Part shown: positions 23,876 to 32,522 of the stretch, piece after piece
How the letters are laid out: each line of letters opens with the position of its first letter
Position numbering within the stretch: position 1 is the first letter of the stretch
Assembly (NCBI RefSeq): GCF_012641075.1
Contig: NZ_JAAXLJ010000010.1
Span: 16,918 to 80,917 of the forward strand
Source of the DNA: Secundilactobacillus angelensis
Lineage (GTDB): Bacteria > Bacillota > Bacilli > Lactobacillales > Lactobacillaceae
Reading direction: 5' to 3'
Length of the DNA stretch: 64,000 bases
Program-made: the position numbers and the translations under genes
Notes under the pieces: generated by a model
The model's input: only the letters and a program-made list of their open reading frames with translations
Told to the model about the DNA's origin: nothing
Database searches by the model: none

Positions 23876-26254
23876 TTACTTAAGTGGTGTCCACTTCCAG
23901 TTCGTGACTTCTGGCATATCAGTACCATTTTCACGAATGTAAGCAGTGTGCTTAGCAACCATGTCATCCATGCGTTGTTCGAAGGATGCACCCTTAACAG
24001 CGTATTCTGGCATGCTCAGCAAAGCATCCTTTGCCAAGTGGTAACGGTCGAGTTCATTCAAGACACGCATATCAAATGGTGTGGTGATATCACCGTTTTC
24101 ACGGTAACCATGAACACGAAGGTTGTGGTTGTGACGGTCGAAGAACATGTCACGGACAATGTCTTCATAACCATGGAAGGCAAAGATAACTGGCTTGTCG
24201 GTTGTGAAGTAACGGTCGAATTCTTCGTCACTCAAACCACGAGGGTCCTTCTTTGGTGAACGAAGTCTCAAGATATCAACAACGTTGATGACCCGCATCT
24301 TCAGTTCTGGGAATTCGTCGTGTAACAATGAAACGGCGGCGAAGACTTCCCAAGTTGGTTCACTACCAGCAGCAGCGAAGACAATGTCAGGTTCTTGACC
24401 TTGATCAGTTGAAGCCCAGTCGATGTAGCCCAAACCATTGTGAACCAGGTTAGTAGCTTCGTCGATTGAGAACCATTGTGGACGTGGGTGCTTTGAGGTA
24501 ACTAACAAGTTGATTGTCTGATAGCTGCGGAAAGCAACGTCAGCAACAGCAAGCAATGTGTTAGCGTCACCTGGCAAGTATTCACGAATTAACTCTGGCT
24601 TCTTTTCATACAAGTGAGTTAACATACCTGGGTCTTGGTGAGTGTAACCATTGTGGTCTTGCTGGAAGACAGTTGAAGTATCCACGAAGTTCAATGATGG
24701 ATAATGCTTGCGCCATGATTGTTCTGAAGCCTTACGTAACCACTTCATGTGTTGCGTCAACATTGAGTCAACGACACGACCAAATGATTCGTAAGTTGCA
24801 AAGAAGCCATGACGACCAGTCAAGACATAACCTTCCAACCAGCCTTCAGCTTGATGTTCGGAAAGTTGTGAATCGATGACACGGCCTTGAGGAGCCATGT
24901 TTTCATCGTTAGGTTCTTTGATGGATTCTTCCCATTGACGCTTACCAGTGTCAAGCATTGAGTACAGGCGGTTTGACTTAGATTCGTCAGGACCGAATGC
25001 ACGGAAGTTGTCAGGATTCATCTTCATGGTGTCAGCAACCCAGTCAGACCAAACGATCATGTCTTGAGCGGTAATAGCACCTGGAGTAGTCACCTTAACA
25101 GCATACTTCTTGTAGTCTGGTAATTTCAATGGTTCTGGCTTGATCCCACCATTAGTGATAGGGTTCATTGCCATCCGTTGTTCACCCTTAGGCGCCATAT
25201 CACGGACAGATTCCTTGATTGAACCATTTTCGTCAAAGAAGTCTTCTGGCTTGTATGACTTCAACCAGCTAACTAACTTATCAGCATGTTCCATTGAACC
25301 TGCAGCAATTGGTAGCGGAACTTGGTGAGCACGGAATGAACCTTCAACGGGATTACCATCGAAGTCTTCCTTAGGACCAGTCCAGCCTTTAGGTGAACGG
25401 AAGATAATCATTGGCCAGTTAGGTAATGAATTGTCATTGTTTTCGCGGGCATTCTTTTGAATAGCCTTGATCTTTTCAATGGCTTTGTCCATCGCCTTAG
25501 CCATGTCTTCGTGAACTGGTTCGTGATCGTCAGGGTTCTTAACTTCAACGAACTCTGGATCCCAGCCCATTCCTTTGAAGTAGCTAGTCAAGTCTTCATC
25601 ACTCATCCGTGAAAGGATGGTTGGATTAGAAATCTTGAAGCCGTTCATGTTAATAATTGGTAAAACAGCACCATCTTTGATTGGGTTGATGAACTTATCT
25701 GAGAACCATGATGTAGCTAATGGACCAGTTTCGGATTCACCATCACCAATTTCAACAGCGGCAATTACGTCTGGGTTATCTAAAATTGCACCAGTACCGT
25801 GTGAAAGTGAGTAACCAAGTTCGCCACCTTCGTGGATTGAACCTGGAGTTTCAGGGGCAGCATGTGAAGCAACGCCACCTGGGAATGAGAATTGCTTGAA
25901 TAATTTCTGAAGACCCTTTTCGTCTTGAGAAATATTAGGGTAGATTTCTGAATAACTGCCATCAAGATATGAGTTAGAAACCATAACTTGACCACCATGC
26001 CCTGAACCTTCAATGTAGAACATATTCAAATCATACTTCTTGATGACCCGATTTAAATGTGCGTAGATAAAGTTTTGAGAAACAATTGTTCCCCAGTGAC
26101 CAATCGGCTTAATTTTAACATCGTCTGAAGTCAAGTCGCGGTTCAATAATGGGTTGTCCCGTAGATATAGTTGACCAACAGACAAATAGTTGGCGGCACG
26201 CCAATACGTGTCAACGCCTTCCAAATACTGTTTGGAATCGTAATCTTCTGCCAT
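23876..26254 (-). CDS. xpkA: Xylulose-5-phosphate/fructose-6-phosphate phosphoketolase
   Basis: 792 residues from ATG 26254, nine bases after AAGGAG; the longer frame upstream is non-family sequence. A TPP enzyme that cleaves xylulose 5-phosphate with phosphate to acetyl phosphate and glyceraldehyde 3-phosphate, the key step of heterolactic fermentation. Motifs: [20 protein letters not shown], the TPP/Mg site [15 protein letters not shown] then NMNGFKIS, and the C-terminal [12 protein letters not shown] segment. Full length. It lies between the two accessory modules, with a promoter at 26366-26393. Whether fructose 6-phosphate is also used cannot be read from motifs. Confidence 0.97.
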   Translation of the reverse strand: MAEDYDSKQYLEGVDTYWRAANYLSVGQLYLRDNPLLNRDLTSDDVKIKPIGHWGTIVSQNFIYAHLNRVIKKYDLNMFYIEGSGHGGQVMVSNSYLDGSYSEIYPNISQDEKGLQKLFKQFSFPGGVASHAAPETPGSIHEGGELGYSLSHGTGAILDNPDVIAAVEIGDGESETGPLATSWFSDKFINPIKDGAVLPIINMNGFKISNPTILSRMSDEDLTSYFKGMGWDPEFVEVKNPDDHEPVHEDMAKAMDKAIEKIKAIQKNARENNDNSLPNWPMIIFRSPKGWTGPKEDFDGNPVEGSFRAHQVPLPIAAGSMEHADKLVSWLKSYKPEDFFDENGSIKESVRDMAPKGEQRMAMNPITNGGIKPEPLKLPDYKKYAVKVTTPGAITAQDMIVWSDWVADTMKMNPDNFRAFGPDESKSNRLYSMLDTGKRQWEESIKEPNDENMAPQGRVIDSQLSEHQAEGWLEGYVLTGRHGFFATYESFGRVVDSMLTQHMKWLRKASEQSWRKHYPSLNFVDTSTVFQQDHNGYTHQDPGMLTHLYEKKPELIREYLPGDANTLLAVADVAFRSYQTINLLVTSKHPRPQWFSIDEATNLVHNGLGYIDWASTDQGQEPDIVFAAAGSEPTWEVFAAVSLLHDEFPELKMRVINVVDILRLRSPKKDPRGLSDEEFDRYFTTDKPVIFAFHGYEDIVRDMFFDRHNHNLRVHGYRENGDITTPFDMRVLNELDRYHLAKDALLSMPEYAVKGASFEQRMDDMVAKHTAYIRENGTDMPEVTNWKWTPLK

Positions 26255-26365
26255 TAGAGTAACACTCCTTTGATTGATTAAAGATAACTGCACGACGTAA
26301 TCAATGCAGTTGAATATGATGCGTGAATTACCAAATACGATAAGTATCGATAATTTACACACTTT

Positions 26366-26393
26366 ATGATAGTCCCATTTGCATAAAAGTCAA
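26366..26393 (-). promoter_or_regulatory. Promoter of xpkA
   Basis: Minus-strand TTGACT (26388-26393) and TATCAT (26366-26371), spacer 16, about 110 bases before the start codon. The rest of the 420-bp gap up to 26674 shows no gene. Confidence 0.55.
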
Positions 26394-26674
26394 CCGCTTT
26401 GAAAATTGATGCGGTCCAATTCAAAGACATAATCAAGTTCAGTACCTGATGTACCCGGAGTAGCCGGTATCTCGGACTTGCTAGCACTCAAAATTCAAAA
26501 ATCGATTGGTAAAGCTACCTGGTTGAATTGATATGTGAAGCAAATGCTAACTGCATAAAGCGTGACCAAGGTTTATATGCTTGATGATATGAATCCTTTT
26601 ATCTATTGATGTTTAAGTATGTTATTATCGTAAACGGTTGTGATAATTTTGGAAGATAAGCAAAGGGGAGTAAT

Positions 26675-27202
26675 ATGCAAGAAACGCTGGGAACTCGACT
26701 TCGAAGTGCCAGAATGCAATCAGGACTTTCGCAAAATGACGCGTCTACAATCATGCACATATCACGACAGTCTTTCTCAAAATGGGAAAACGACAGGGGC
26801 TATCCGGATATAGATAACCTTGTCTATCTTAGTTCACTATACGAGGTATCAATTGATAGCCTATTAAAAGATAATGATGAGATGCGAGAAAAAATTGGTG
26901 CAAACGAGACCGAAATAGCTGATAAGCGCAAACAGTTGAAAAAGGTCAATAAGGACATGTTTCAGAATCGCGACGAGGGCTTATTTTTAATGATACTAGC
27001 GCTCGTATCAGCGATTGTGCCACCGATTGGAATCTTTGTACCGTTCTATGCAATGTGGCGAAATAGCCGATATAATAGCCTTTATAAGACAATATATCTG
27101 GCAAGCGCCATAGTTGTACTTGTCAGTCTTGTTGGGACAGGTGTTTATGTTTTTGATAACTGGTTGTCGCCGACAGAAACACACGTATACCGCGTTAATT
27201 AG
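26675..27202 (+). CDS. XRE regulator with C-terminal membrane segments (module 2)
   Basis: 175 residues, start ATG 26675 with GGGGAG seven bases upstream. Helix-turn-helix NDASTIMHISRQSFSKWEND then YPDIDNLVYLSSLYEVSID, coiled linker, two membrane helices (about 101-126 and 139-160) around VPPIG. Close paralogue of 22688-23212, including the linker motif NRDEG and the C-terminal VYRVN/VYKIN. Its last eight bases overlap the 3' end of the short secreted gene, the same tail-to-tail overlap as in module 1. Confidence 0.88.
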   Translation: MQETLGTRLRSARMQSGLSQNDASTIMHISRQSFSKWENDRGYPDIDNLVYLSSLYEVSIDSLLKDNDEMREKIGANETEIADKRKQLKKVNKDMFQNRDEGLFLMILALVSAIVPPIGIFVPFYAMWRNSRYNSLYKTIYLASAIVVLVSLVGTGVYVFDNWLSPTETHVYRVN

Positions 27203-27518
27203 TTGTCACGTAAATTTTAGACTTTGATACGCTAATCTTGATGTTTTGGTTATATGCGAGTGTTTTAATGTGTTTAGCGAATCTAATATGGGCGTCCCCT
27301 CCAGAGAGTTTGACAGTGGGACTGGAGATGGACCCGATAAATGGCTTTATTGACAGTTTCTTTACGGCGGTGACCTTATTGCCTTTAGTGACGACATCAC
27401 AACTAAATTTCCACGATGGAAATTTGCTCTGGGCAACGTGATAGGTTGCCGCCTGAGCGACCGTTGAGAATAAGAATGAACATACGATAATTAAACCTGT
27501 AATCAGTGTTTTTTTCAT
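27195..27518 (-). CDS. Short secreted protein (module 2, intact)
   Basis: 107 residues. Signal peptide MKKTLITGLIIVCSFLFSTV with cleavage after AQA near residue 23. Mature ~84 residues, basic, probably beta-stranded (SWKFSCDVVTKGNKVTAVKK, VKLSGGDAHIRF, IKISVSKSKIYVTTN), with one Cys. It faintly resembles DUF5626-type secreted proteins; not secure. The ribosome site GGAGG is inside a perfect hairpin. Converges on the XRE gene with an eight-base overlap. Role unknown; could be a signal for, or product controlled by, the membrane-tethered regulator. Confidence 0.75.
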   Translation of the reverse strand: MKKTLITGLIIVCSFLFSTVAQAATYHVAQSKFPSWKFSCDVVTKGNKVTAVKKLSIKPFIGSISSPTVKLSGGDAHIRFAKHIKTLAYNQNIKISVSKSKIYVTTN

Positions 27519-27550
27519 GAACGTAACCTCCTGAAATTGAGGTTACGTTC
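27519..27550 (-). promoter_or_regulatory. Ribosome-site-sequestering hairpin (module 2)
   Basis: GAACGTAACCTC and GAGGTTACGTTC form a perfect 12-bp stem with an 8-base loop, ending directly at the ATG. GGAGG is inside the right arm. It may act as an RNA switch or thermometer, or as a DNA operator dyad for the regulator. Confidence 0.8.
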
Positions 27551-27589
27551 TTTTCTTTGTACACATAAGAAACGCCTTATTTACAGGGG

Positions 27590-27618
27590 GTTACATTGAG
27601 TTTACGTTGGGTTGTCAA
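27590..27618 (-). promoter_or_regulatory. Likely promoter of the module 2 short secreted gene
   Basis: Minus-strand TTGACA (27613-27618) and TGTAAC (27590-27595), spacer 17, about 70 bases before the start codon. Confidence 0.45.
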
Positions 27619-27635
27619 TTGATCTTAACGGGTTA

Positions 27636-27672
27636 CAAAAAGTCATCTAGCTCTATACCTAGATGACTTTTG
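27636..27672. terminator. Terminator between module 2 genes
   Basis: A perfect stem AAAAGTCATCTAG with CTAGATGACTTTT, symmetrical flanks. Confidence 0.75.
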
Positions 27673-27715
27673 ATAACCTATCAAAATTGTCAATTAATTT
27701 TAACTGGCCGTTAAT

Positions 27716-28021
27716 TTAATAACTAGCAGCAAAGGCTAATACTATTAATATTGGTGCAAATAAAAAGATAGGAAGTAGCATGCCTAAAATAAGACATAGA
27801 ATTAGATTTAGGTTAGTTTTGCAGAAACGAAAAATAAGCAAGTCAACACACATAAAATAAGAAAACGAGATTAGTCCAATCGCAAAATCGTGAGTCGCTC
27901 TGAAGAAGTTTAACAAAATTGCTAAAACTAGAGCAGTCCCGGCTATTATTTGCATTATACGATACGATTTATGGGTAAACTGTGTGGCAAACGTTTCTTT
28001 TATTGACTTCATATTAATCAT
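27716..28021 (-). CDS. Small three-helix membrane protein, putative immunity partner (module 2)
   Basis: 101 residues from ATG 28021, six bases after AGGAG. Three hydrophobic helices (about 21-40, 46-64, 72-98). It follows the effector-like gene by 20 bases in the same orientation, the same position as the 75-residue protein in module 1, but the two show no evident sequence similarity. Immunity is inferred from the arrangement. Confidence 0.6.
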   Translation of the reverse strand: MINMKSIKETFATQFTHKSYRIMQIIAGTALVLAILLNFFRATHDFAIGLISFSYFMCVDLLIFRFCKTNLNLILCLILGMLLPIFLFAPILIVLAFAASY

Positions 28022-28041
28022 GATTAACTCCTAATTTATTT

Positions 28042-28737
28042 TTATTGGTGGCTAATTCCCTTATATTTCCAACCCTTAAATTTGAAGACTCTCCCTGTCT
28101 TAAAATGTTTAATATTTTCATCTAGGGCTAATTTTACAACCTTGCCTAATGCATAATTAAGCACTCCAGCTGCGACACCGCCAGCTCCCCCGCCAGCGAG
28201 AGTCAATAAAGCATACATAGCTACTGAGACAGCAGTGTTTGCTGGTAAATTTTTTAGCCAATTTAGCCATTTGGCACTTAAATAAATATCAACATTACCC
28301 TTTTTAGCTGCCCCATGCCAAACTATTTTGGTCTTACCTGTTGAACGAACGCTTACGATCAAACCAGAGGGATCCAGTACGGACATATATGCTCTTTCAA
28401 TGGAAATGTCTGAAACTGTTGCAATAGTATCATTGCCATCTTTTTCTATATTCGTAGAAGCTTTAATTTTTTGTTGAATTTGTTGCTTTTGTGTCTCTGT
28501 TGCTGATTCTAACTTAGCTGAAATTAAATTCCAACCCTAATCCTCTGTTAATAAATGTGGTGTTGCCTGTAGATTGCTTCGCATAGCTGTAGATTCTGTG
28601 TTTTTAGTAGCTGTTTGAGTTGTGTCAGGTGTTGTAGCAGCATGTGCCTGCTGTACATTTACACCTGATTCAATAATACCAGTACTCAATAGTGCAGTAG
28701 CAAATGCTAATGATGAATATTTAATAAAAGATTTCAT
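28042..28737 (-). pseudogene. Secreted effector-like protein with WHG/WKY tail, interrupted by one stop codon (module 2)
   Basis: A 231-codon frame interrupted once by TAG at 28537-28539, after residue 66. The reading frame is the same on both sides. Signal peptide MKSFIKYSSLAFATALLSTG, cleavage near AHA (residue 33). The part after the stop aligns with module 1: helical SATETQKQQIQQKIKAS, then TKIVWHGAAKKGNVDIYLS, a different Gly-rich hydrophobic stretch (LTLAGGGAGGVAAGVLNYAL) and the tail GRVFKFKGWKYKGISHQ. GGGAGAG lies before ATG 28737. The stop is probably a recent nonsense mutation; readthrough or an error are alternatives. Confidence 0.78.
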
Positions 28738-28764
28738 AAGAAAAACTCTCCCTAAGATTTGATG

Positions 28765-28798
28765 ACTAATACGTATTAGTGAGTTGCTGTTAACATCA
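28765..28798 (-). promoter_or_regulatory. Shared palindromic operator block upstream of effector gene (module 2)
   Basis: ACTAATACGTATTAGT is a perfect 16-bp palindrome 28 bases before the start codon, followed after six bases by GCTGTTAACATCA (28786-28798), as in module 1. The rest of the 408-bp gap to the next gene shows no further gene. Confidence 0.65.
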
Positions 28799-29104
28799 CT
28801 AGATTATTCGTAAGTACCTACTTTGGGGAGAATCGGAATGCTTACCTTCTGGTTTGACAACCATTAGTTGCATTAAATAAAGGAAATTGGTAATCAAGTT
28901 AATTCATTTATACCCAAGAAAGCTGATAGCAGCAACGATAGGCATCCCTTACGTTTGCTTTCAATGGCGGGTAAAAAATGAAAAGCCGACGTTAAAAATT
29001 CTCCTTTCGGCCGAATAAATGTCAGGCAAAATTAGGGATCACCTGCTCAGTTTCACTGATGAAATTGACAATCAAATCGACGGATGTTAAATTATGAGTA
29101 ACAG

Positions 29105-29121
29105 GTTACTTATAAAGTAAC
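29105..29121 (+). promoter_or_regulatory. Operator palindrome of the NmrA/Rrf2 pair
   Basis: GTTACTTATAAAGTAAC is a perfect 7-3-7 palindrome, 25 bases before the reductase gene. A likely site for the Rrf2 regulator encoded next door. Confidence 0.6.
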
Positions 29122-29145
29122 AACAAAACAAAAAGGGGTAAAATG

Positions 29146-30000
29146 ATGAAAACTTATGCTGTTACAGGCGCTACTGGGAAATTTGGGCACCATGCACTGG
29201 AGATATTAGCAAAATTAGCACCAAAGGATCACATTGTGGCTTTGGCCAGAGACACTGATAAGGCTGCAAAGTCTGTTCCTGAGGGTGTTGACGTTCGGAA
29301 AGGCGACTATAGTGATAAGCAGAGCTTAGTTGATTCACTGGAGGGTGTCGACAAGTTACTGTTTGTTTCTTCCGTTCCTAATGCCGATTTACCGCGGCAA
29401 GCACAACATCAAAACGTGATCGACGCTGCCAAGGAAGCCGGCGTAGGCTACATTGCCTATACCAGCTACCCGCATTTGGAAACCGCTACATCACCACTGA
29501 GCGAAGATCACAAATACACGGAACAGGCCATCGTAAAAGCCGGGATTCCTCACAGCTTTTTACGCAATAACTGGTACTTAGAAAACGAACTGTATCCAAT
29601 TTTGTCAGCCTTACAGGGTCAGCCTTTCGAATACGTAGCTGGTAACGGCCGCGTTGGCTGGGCAGCCGAGCGTGACTATGCGGAAGCCGCTGCTAAAGTG
29701 ATGCTTCTTGATTACACACAAGATGTCTACGAATTTGCTGGTAAATCACTCTCATATTCTGATTTAGCAGCTATTGTAAAAACGGTCAGTGATCAGCCCT
29801 TTGAAGTCCATGCGGAAAGCGAAGACGATTACAAGCAAAACGTGATCAAAAACGGACTGGATGCTACCGTGGCGGAAATGGTGACCTCGATTCAAGTGCT
29901 CATCAATAATGGTGATCTAAAAGAGGAATCCTATGATCTGACGACTGTCCTTGGCCGCTCACAAACGAATTTGGCACTGGTAATCGAAGCTTACAAGTAA
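29146..30000 (+). CDS. NmrA-like NAD(P)H-dependent oxidoreductase (quinone reductase type)
   Basis: 284 residues from ATG 29146, seven bases after AAAAGGGG; ATG 29143 is the alternative. Rossmann N-terminus KTYAVTGATGKFGHHALEIL with the GATGxxG nucleotide loop, and the SFLRNNWYLENE segment typical of QorB/YtfG-type reductases. It lacks the Tyr-x3-Lys pair of classical short-chain dehydrogenases, as usual for this subfamily. Cotranscribed with an Rrf2 regulator 53 bases downstream, which suggests response to electrophiles or quinones. Confidence 0.87.
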   Translation: MKTYAVTGATGKFGHHALEILAKLAPKDHIVALARDTDKAAKSVPEGVDVRKGDYSDKQSLVDSLEGVDKLLFVSSVPNADLPRQAQHQNVIDAAKEAGVGYIAYTSYPHLETATSPLSEDHKYTEQAIVKAGIPHSFLRNNWYLENELYPILSALQGQPFEYVAGNGRVGWAAERDYAEAAAKVMLLDYTQDVYEFAGKSLSYSDLAAIVKTVSDQPFEVHAESEDDYKQNVIKNGLDATVAEMVTSIQVLINNGDLKEESYDLTTVLGRSQTNLALVIEAYK

Positions 30001-30053
30001 GCCACTATGCTGATGCAATCAACTGGCTTCACTCATTAATCGAGGTTGTTAAT

Positions 30054-30494
30054 ATGAAGTATTCCCATAAATTAAGTGATGCCGTACACATCCTTGCCTA
30101 CGTTGATATCTTTCAAAATGATGGCGACTTATCCAGCAATCGCATTGCACGAAGCATCGAATCGAATCCAAGTTTAGTCCGACGTCTAATGTCGGCGCTG
30201 GTTAAAGCGGGCTTATTAGTTACTCAACCAGGTGTGGCGGCACCCTCCTTATCCAAACCAACTGCCAAAATTTCACTACTTGAAGTTTATAACGCTGTTG
30301 AAGATGATCGCAATCTGCTACACGTGGATGAAAAAACCAATCCGGATTGCCCGGTCGGCGCCAATATTCAGGCTGCCCTTAACGATGCGTACGCCAAAGT
30401 GCAAGCGCAAGCTGAGAAGAGTATGGCCGAAATAACTTTAGACCAAATCGTCGATGATATTCAGGTACGTCGATTGAATACCTCCAGTAAATAA
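30054..30494 (+). CDS. Rrf2 family transcriptional regulator
   Basis: 146 residues. Winged helix (SSNRIARSIESNPSLVRRLMSALVKAGLL), short wing (PTAKISLLEVYNAVED). A single Cys in NPDCPVGANIQAAL replaces the three-Cys cluster of IscR-type members, so it is a YwnA/thiol-sensing type with one candidate redox cysteine. Downstream of the reductase gene it probably controls, via the palindrome at 29105-29121. Confidence 0.85.
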   Translation: MKYSHKLSDAVHILAYVDIFQNDGDLSSNRIARSIESNPSLVRRLMSALVKAGLLVTQPGVAAPSLSKPTAKISLLEVYNAVEDDRNLLHVDEKTNPDCPVGANIQAALNDAYAKVQAQAEKSMAEITLDQIVDDIQVRRLNTSSK

Positions 30495-30496
30495 AC

Positions 30497-30537
30497 AAAT
30501 GGCTAGTCCTTGTATCAACAGGGCTAGCCATTTTTAA
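30497..30537 (+). terminator. Terminator after Rrf2 gene
   Basis: Stem AAATGGCTAG with CTAGCCATTT, then T-rich tail. Confidence 0.88.
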
Positions 30538-30542
30538 TTAAA

Positions 30543-31514
30543 TCAATTTCGCTCAACATTCTTCACGATAACTGACATGGTGCCATCAGGATTGGTTCGA
30601 AACTCCACGACATCCTTATTCTTCAAAACGTCCACCGGCACTGTCATTTCAATACCATTGCCAAGCTTAATTTTTTGCTTTTGGTACTTTTTCTCAAAAA
30701 TCGGTGCGTTGGGTACCCGGACTGTCTCCGAAACACCACGTTCTTTAAGTTTTTCCTTGAAGGCGACTTTAGCTTCCGGATTATTCTGGAAAACCGTTTC
30801 AGCAACATGGTCACTATCGATGCTTTCATCCTTCTTGATACTCTCATACACCGCTTTGTGCGTTTCCGGCACCGTTAAGACATCAGCTTCAGTATATTTT
30901 TTGGCAGTTTCCTTCACCGTTTTTTCAATCACTTTAATTTCTTCAGAAACCTTTTTAACCACCGGGATCTGTAGAATATTTTGTGCAAAACTCCAGTCTT
31001 CCCCGTTATTATCATACTTTTTCGATCGAACCCGGATGGTATCTCCCATTACCAAGAATCCGTCTTTAACGGCCTGAACTGGTGCCGGTAAAATGGTCTT
31101 ATTTTGAATGATCGTATTGATCAACGTGTCATTATCATACTCAATTGCATGCAGATACTTTGCAGTGTAATCCAGTTTAACCATGCCAGTTAACTCAACC
31201 AGATCATCATTCTGGGCACGGAAAAACAGCAAGTCACCACCGCTGATCTTCGTTGCGCCTTTAATGGCATTAAAGAAATCCAGACTAATTTGAGCCGAAT
31301 TATCAACAAAATCGTCTGGATGATCAACCAGTTGCTTCACAATCTGACTATCATTCAGGCTGGTTTCTGTGTACTCAGTCTTCATTAATTTTTCGATGAC
31401 TTTTTGCAGGTACTCCTCCATGACCACGTCACTGGGATCAACTGCCTGATGTGACACCACAACGTTACCTGAATCCTTATCCATCACGTGGACAACTGCC
31501 TTTAATATTCTCAT
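30543..31514 (-). CDS. Nucleoid-associated protein, YejK/NA37 type
   Basis: 323 residues from ATG 31514 (AAGGTGG upstream; the earlier in-frame ATG is poorly placed). N-terminus MRILKAVVHVMDKDSGNVVV and the LLFFRAQNDD and QAVKDGFLVMGDTIRVRSKK stretches fit the PF04245-type nucleoid-associated family of firmicutes. Cytoplasmic, highly charged. Role in chromosome binding is known for E. coli YejK only. Confidence 0.7.
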   Translation of the reverse strand: MRILKAVVHVMDKDSGNVVVSHQAVDPSDVVMEEYLQKVIEKLMKTEYTETSLNDSQIVKQLVDHPDDFVDNSAQISLDFFNAIKGATKISGGDLLFFRAQNDDLVELTGMVKLDYTAKYLHAIEYDNDTLINTIIQNKTILPAPVQAVKDGFLVMGDTIRVRSKKYDNNGEDWSFAQNILQIPVVKKVSEEIKVIEKTVKETAKKYTEADVLTVPETHKAVYESIKKDESIDSDHVAETVFQNNPEAKVAFKEKLKERGVSETVRVPNAPIFEKKYQKQKIKLGNGIEMTVPVDVLKNKDVVEFRTNPDGTMSVIVKNVERN

Positions 31515-31583
31515 GGGACCACCTTTACTCATTTTCTTCTTACAAGCATACGTGAATGATTAACTTGATACAACTGCGGATAC

Positions 31584-31620
31584 AAAAAGAGCTAGGGCAC
31601 TTCATGCACCTCTAGCTCGT
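31584..31620 (-). terminator. Terminator after GntR gene
   Basis: CGAGCTAG with CTAGCTCT stem, then TTTTTG on the minus strand. Confidence 0.8.
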
Positions 31621-31634
31621 TATATTTAATCTTC

Positions 31635-32363
31635 TTACTCTTCATCCAGCGTAACGAACGTATTGTAATTGAAGTAGTCGTATCGTAAACGCATGTTAGA
31701 GACTTCAAACGGTGTACCATCATCCAAGAAGAAGATACCTTCCATAATGGCAACTGGTTCTGTTGGCTTCAGGCCCAGTAACTCTTGATCTTCTTCGTTA
31801 GATGGCGCAACTTTCATCGTCATAAACGACTTGGTAACCACCTTATTTTGAACATCTTCCAAATAGTTGAAGATTGAGCCCGAAACCACCTTCTGTGACA
31901 ATTCAGGTGCAATCTTGATCGGGATAAAACCGCGTTCAATCATGAAGGGGTGGTCATCAAATAACCGTAGGCGCGAAATTTCGTACACAAAATCGCCCTT
32001 CTCCAAAAAGAGATCCTGCTGCATTTCTTCATTAGCAGGCACCACTTTGAAGGATAGTAACTTAATTCCCTGGGTCTGCCCGTCACTCTTAAAACTGTCC
32101 GTAATCCCTAAATTCGAGCCTTCATAATGAAAAATCGTTTGGTTCTTCATGTATAATGGATTAATGAACGTACCAGAACCGCGTTTTTTAAAAATAATCC
32201 CTTGATTTGCTAAGACACCAAGTGCTCGCTTGATTGAACTACGACTGACGTTGTATGCTTCACTTAGGCTTCGCTCATCCGGTAGTCTTTTATCTGGAAA
32301 CTGATTATCGTGAATTCGCGATTTTAAGTCATGCAATACTCTTCTGTAAACTAAATCTGCCAT
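31635..32363 (-). CDS. GntR/HutC family transcriptional regulator
   Basis: 242 residues from ATG 32363 with AAGGGAG upstream. N-terminal winged helix (LPDERSLSEAYNVSRSSIKR then ALGVLANQGIIFKKRGSGTF) and a C-terminal UTRA ligand-binding domain (YEISRLRLFDDHPFMIERG, PVAIMEGIFFLDDGTPFEVS). UTRA regulators usually sense sugars or small metabolites. No transporter or enzyme lies next to it, so its target is open. Confidence 0.9.
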   Translation of the reverse strand: MADLVYRRVLHDLKSRIHDNQFPDKRLPDERSLSEAYNVSRSSIKRALGVLANQGIIFKKRGSGTFINPLYMKNQTIFHYEGSNLGITDSFKSDGQTQGIKLLSFKVVPANEEMQQDLFLEKGDFVYEISRLRLFDDHPFMIERGFIPIKIAPELSQKVVSGSIFNYLEDVQNKVVTKSFMTMKVAPSNEEDQELLGLKPTEPVAIMEGIFFLDDGTPFEVSNMRLRYDYFNYNTFVTLDEE

Positions 32364-32522
32364 TCCAATCTCCCTTGCAACCAACTCACTGATTTTATAA
32401 TTGAATCGAGTATAACAGATTTTAGCGCTTTCGGATAGATTGAAACGCACTATTAAGCAAATTGGTCCTTATTAATTGTTTATCTGGACTGCACCAAATT
32501 ATTTATGTAAGGAATGATCAAC

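Noticed and set aside
28800..28830. TACGAATA competence-box-like octamer upstream of the module 2 effector
   Set aside because: An eight-base match in AT-rich DNA is weak, and the module 1 homologue lacks it, so it is not shared control.
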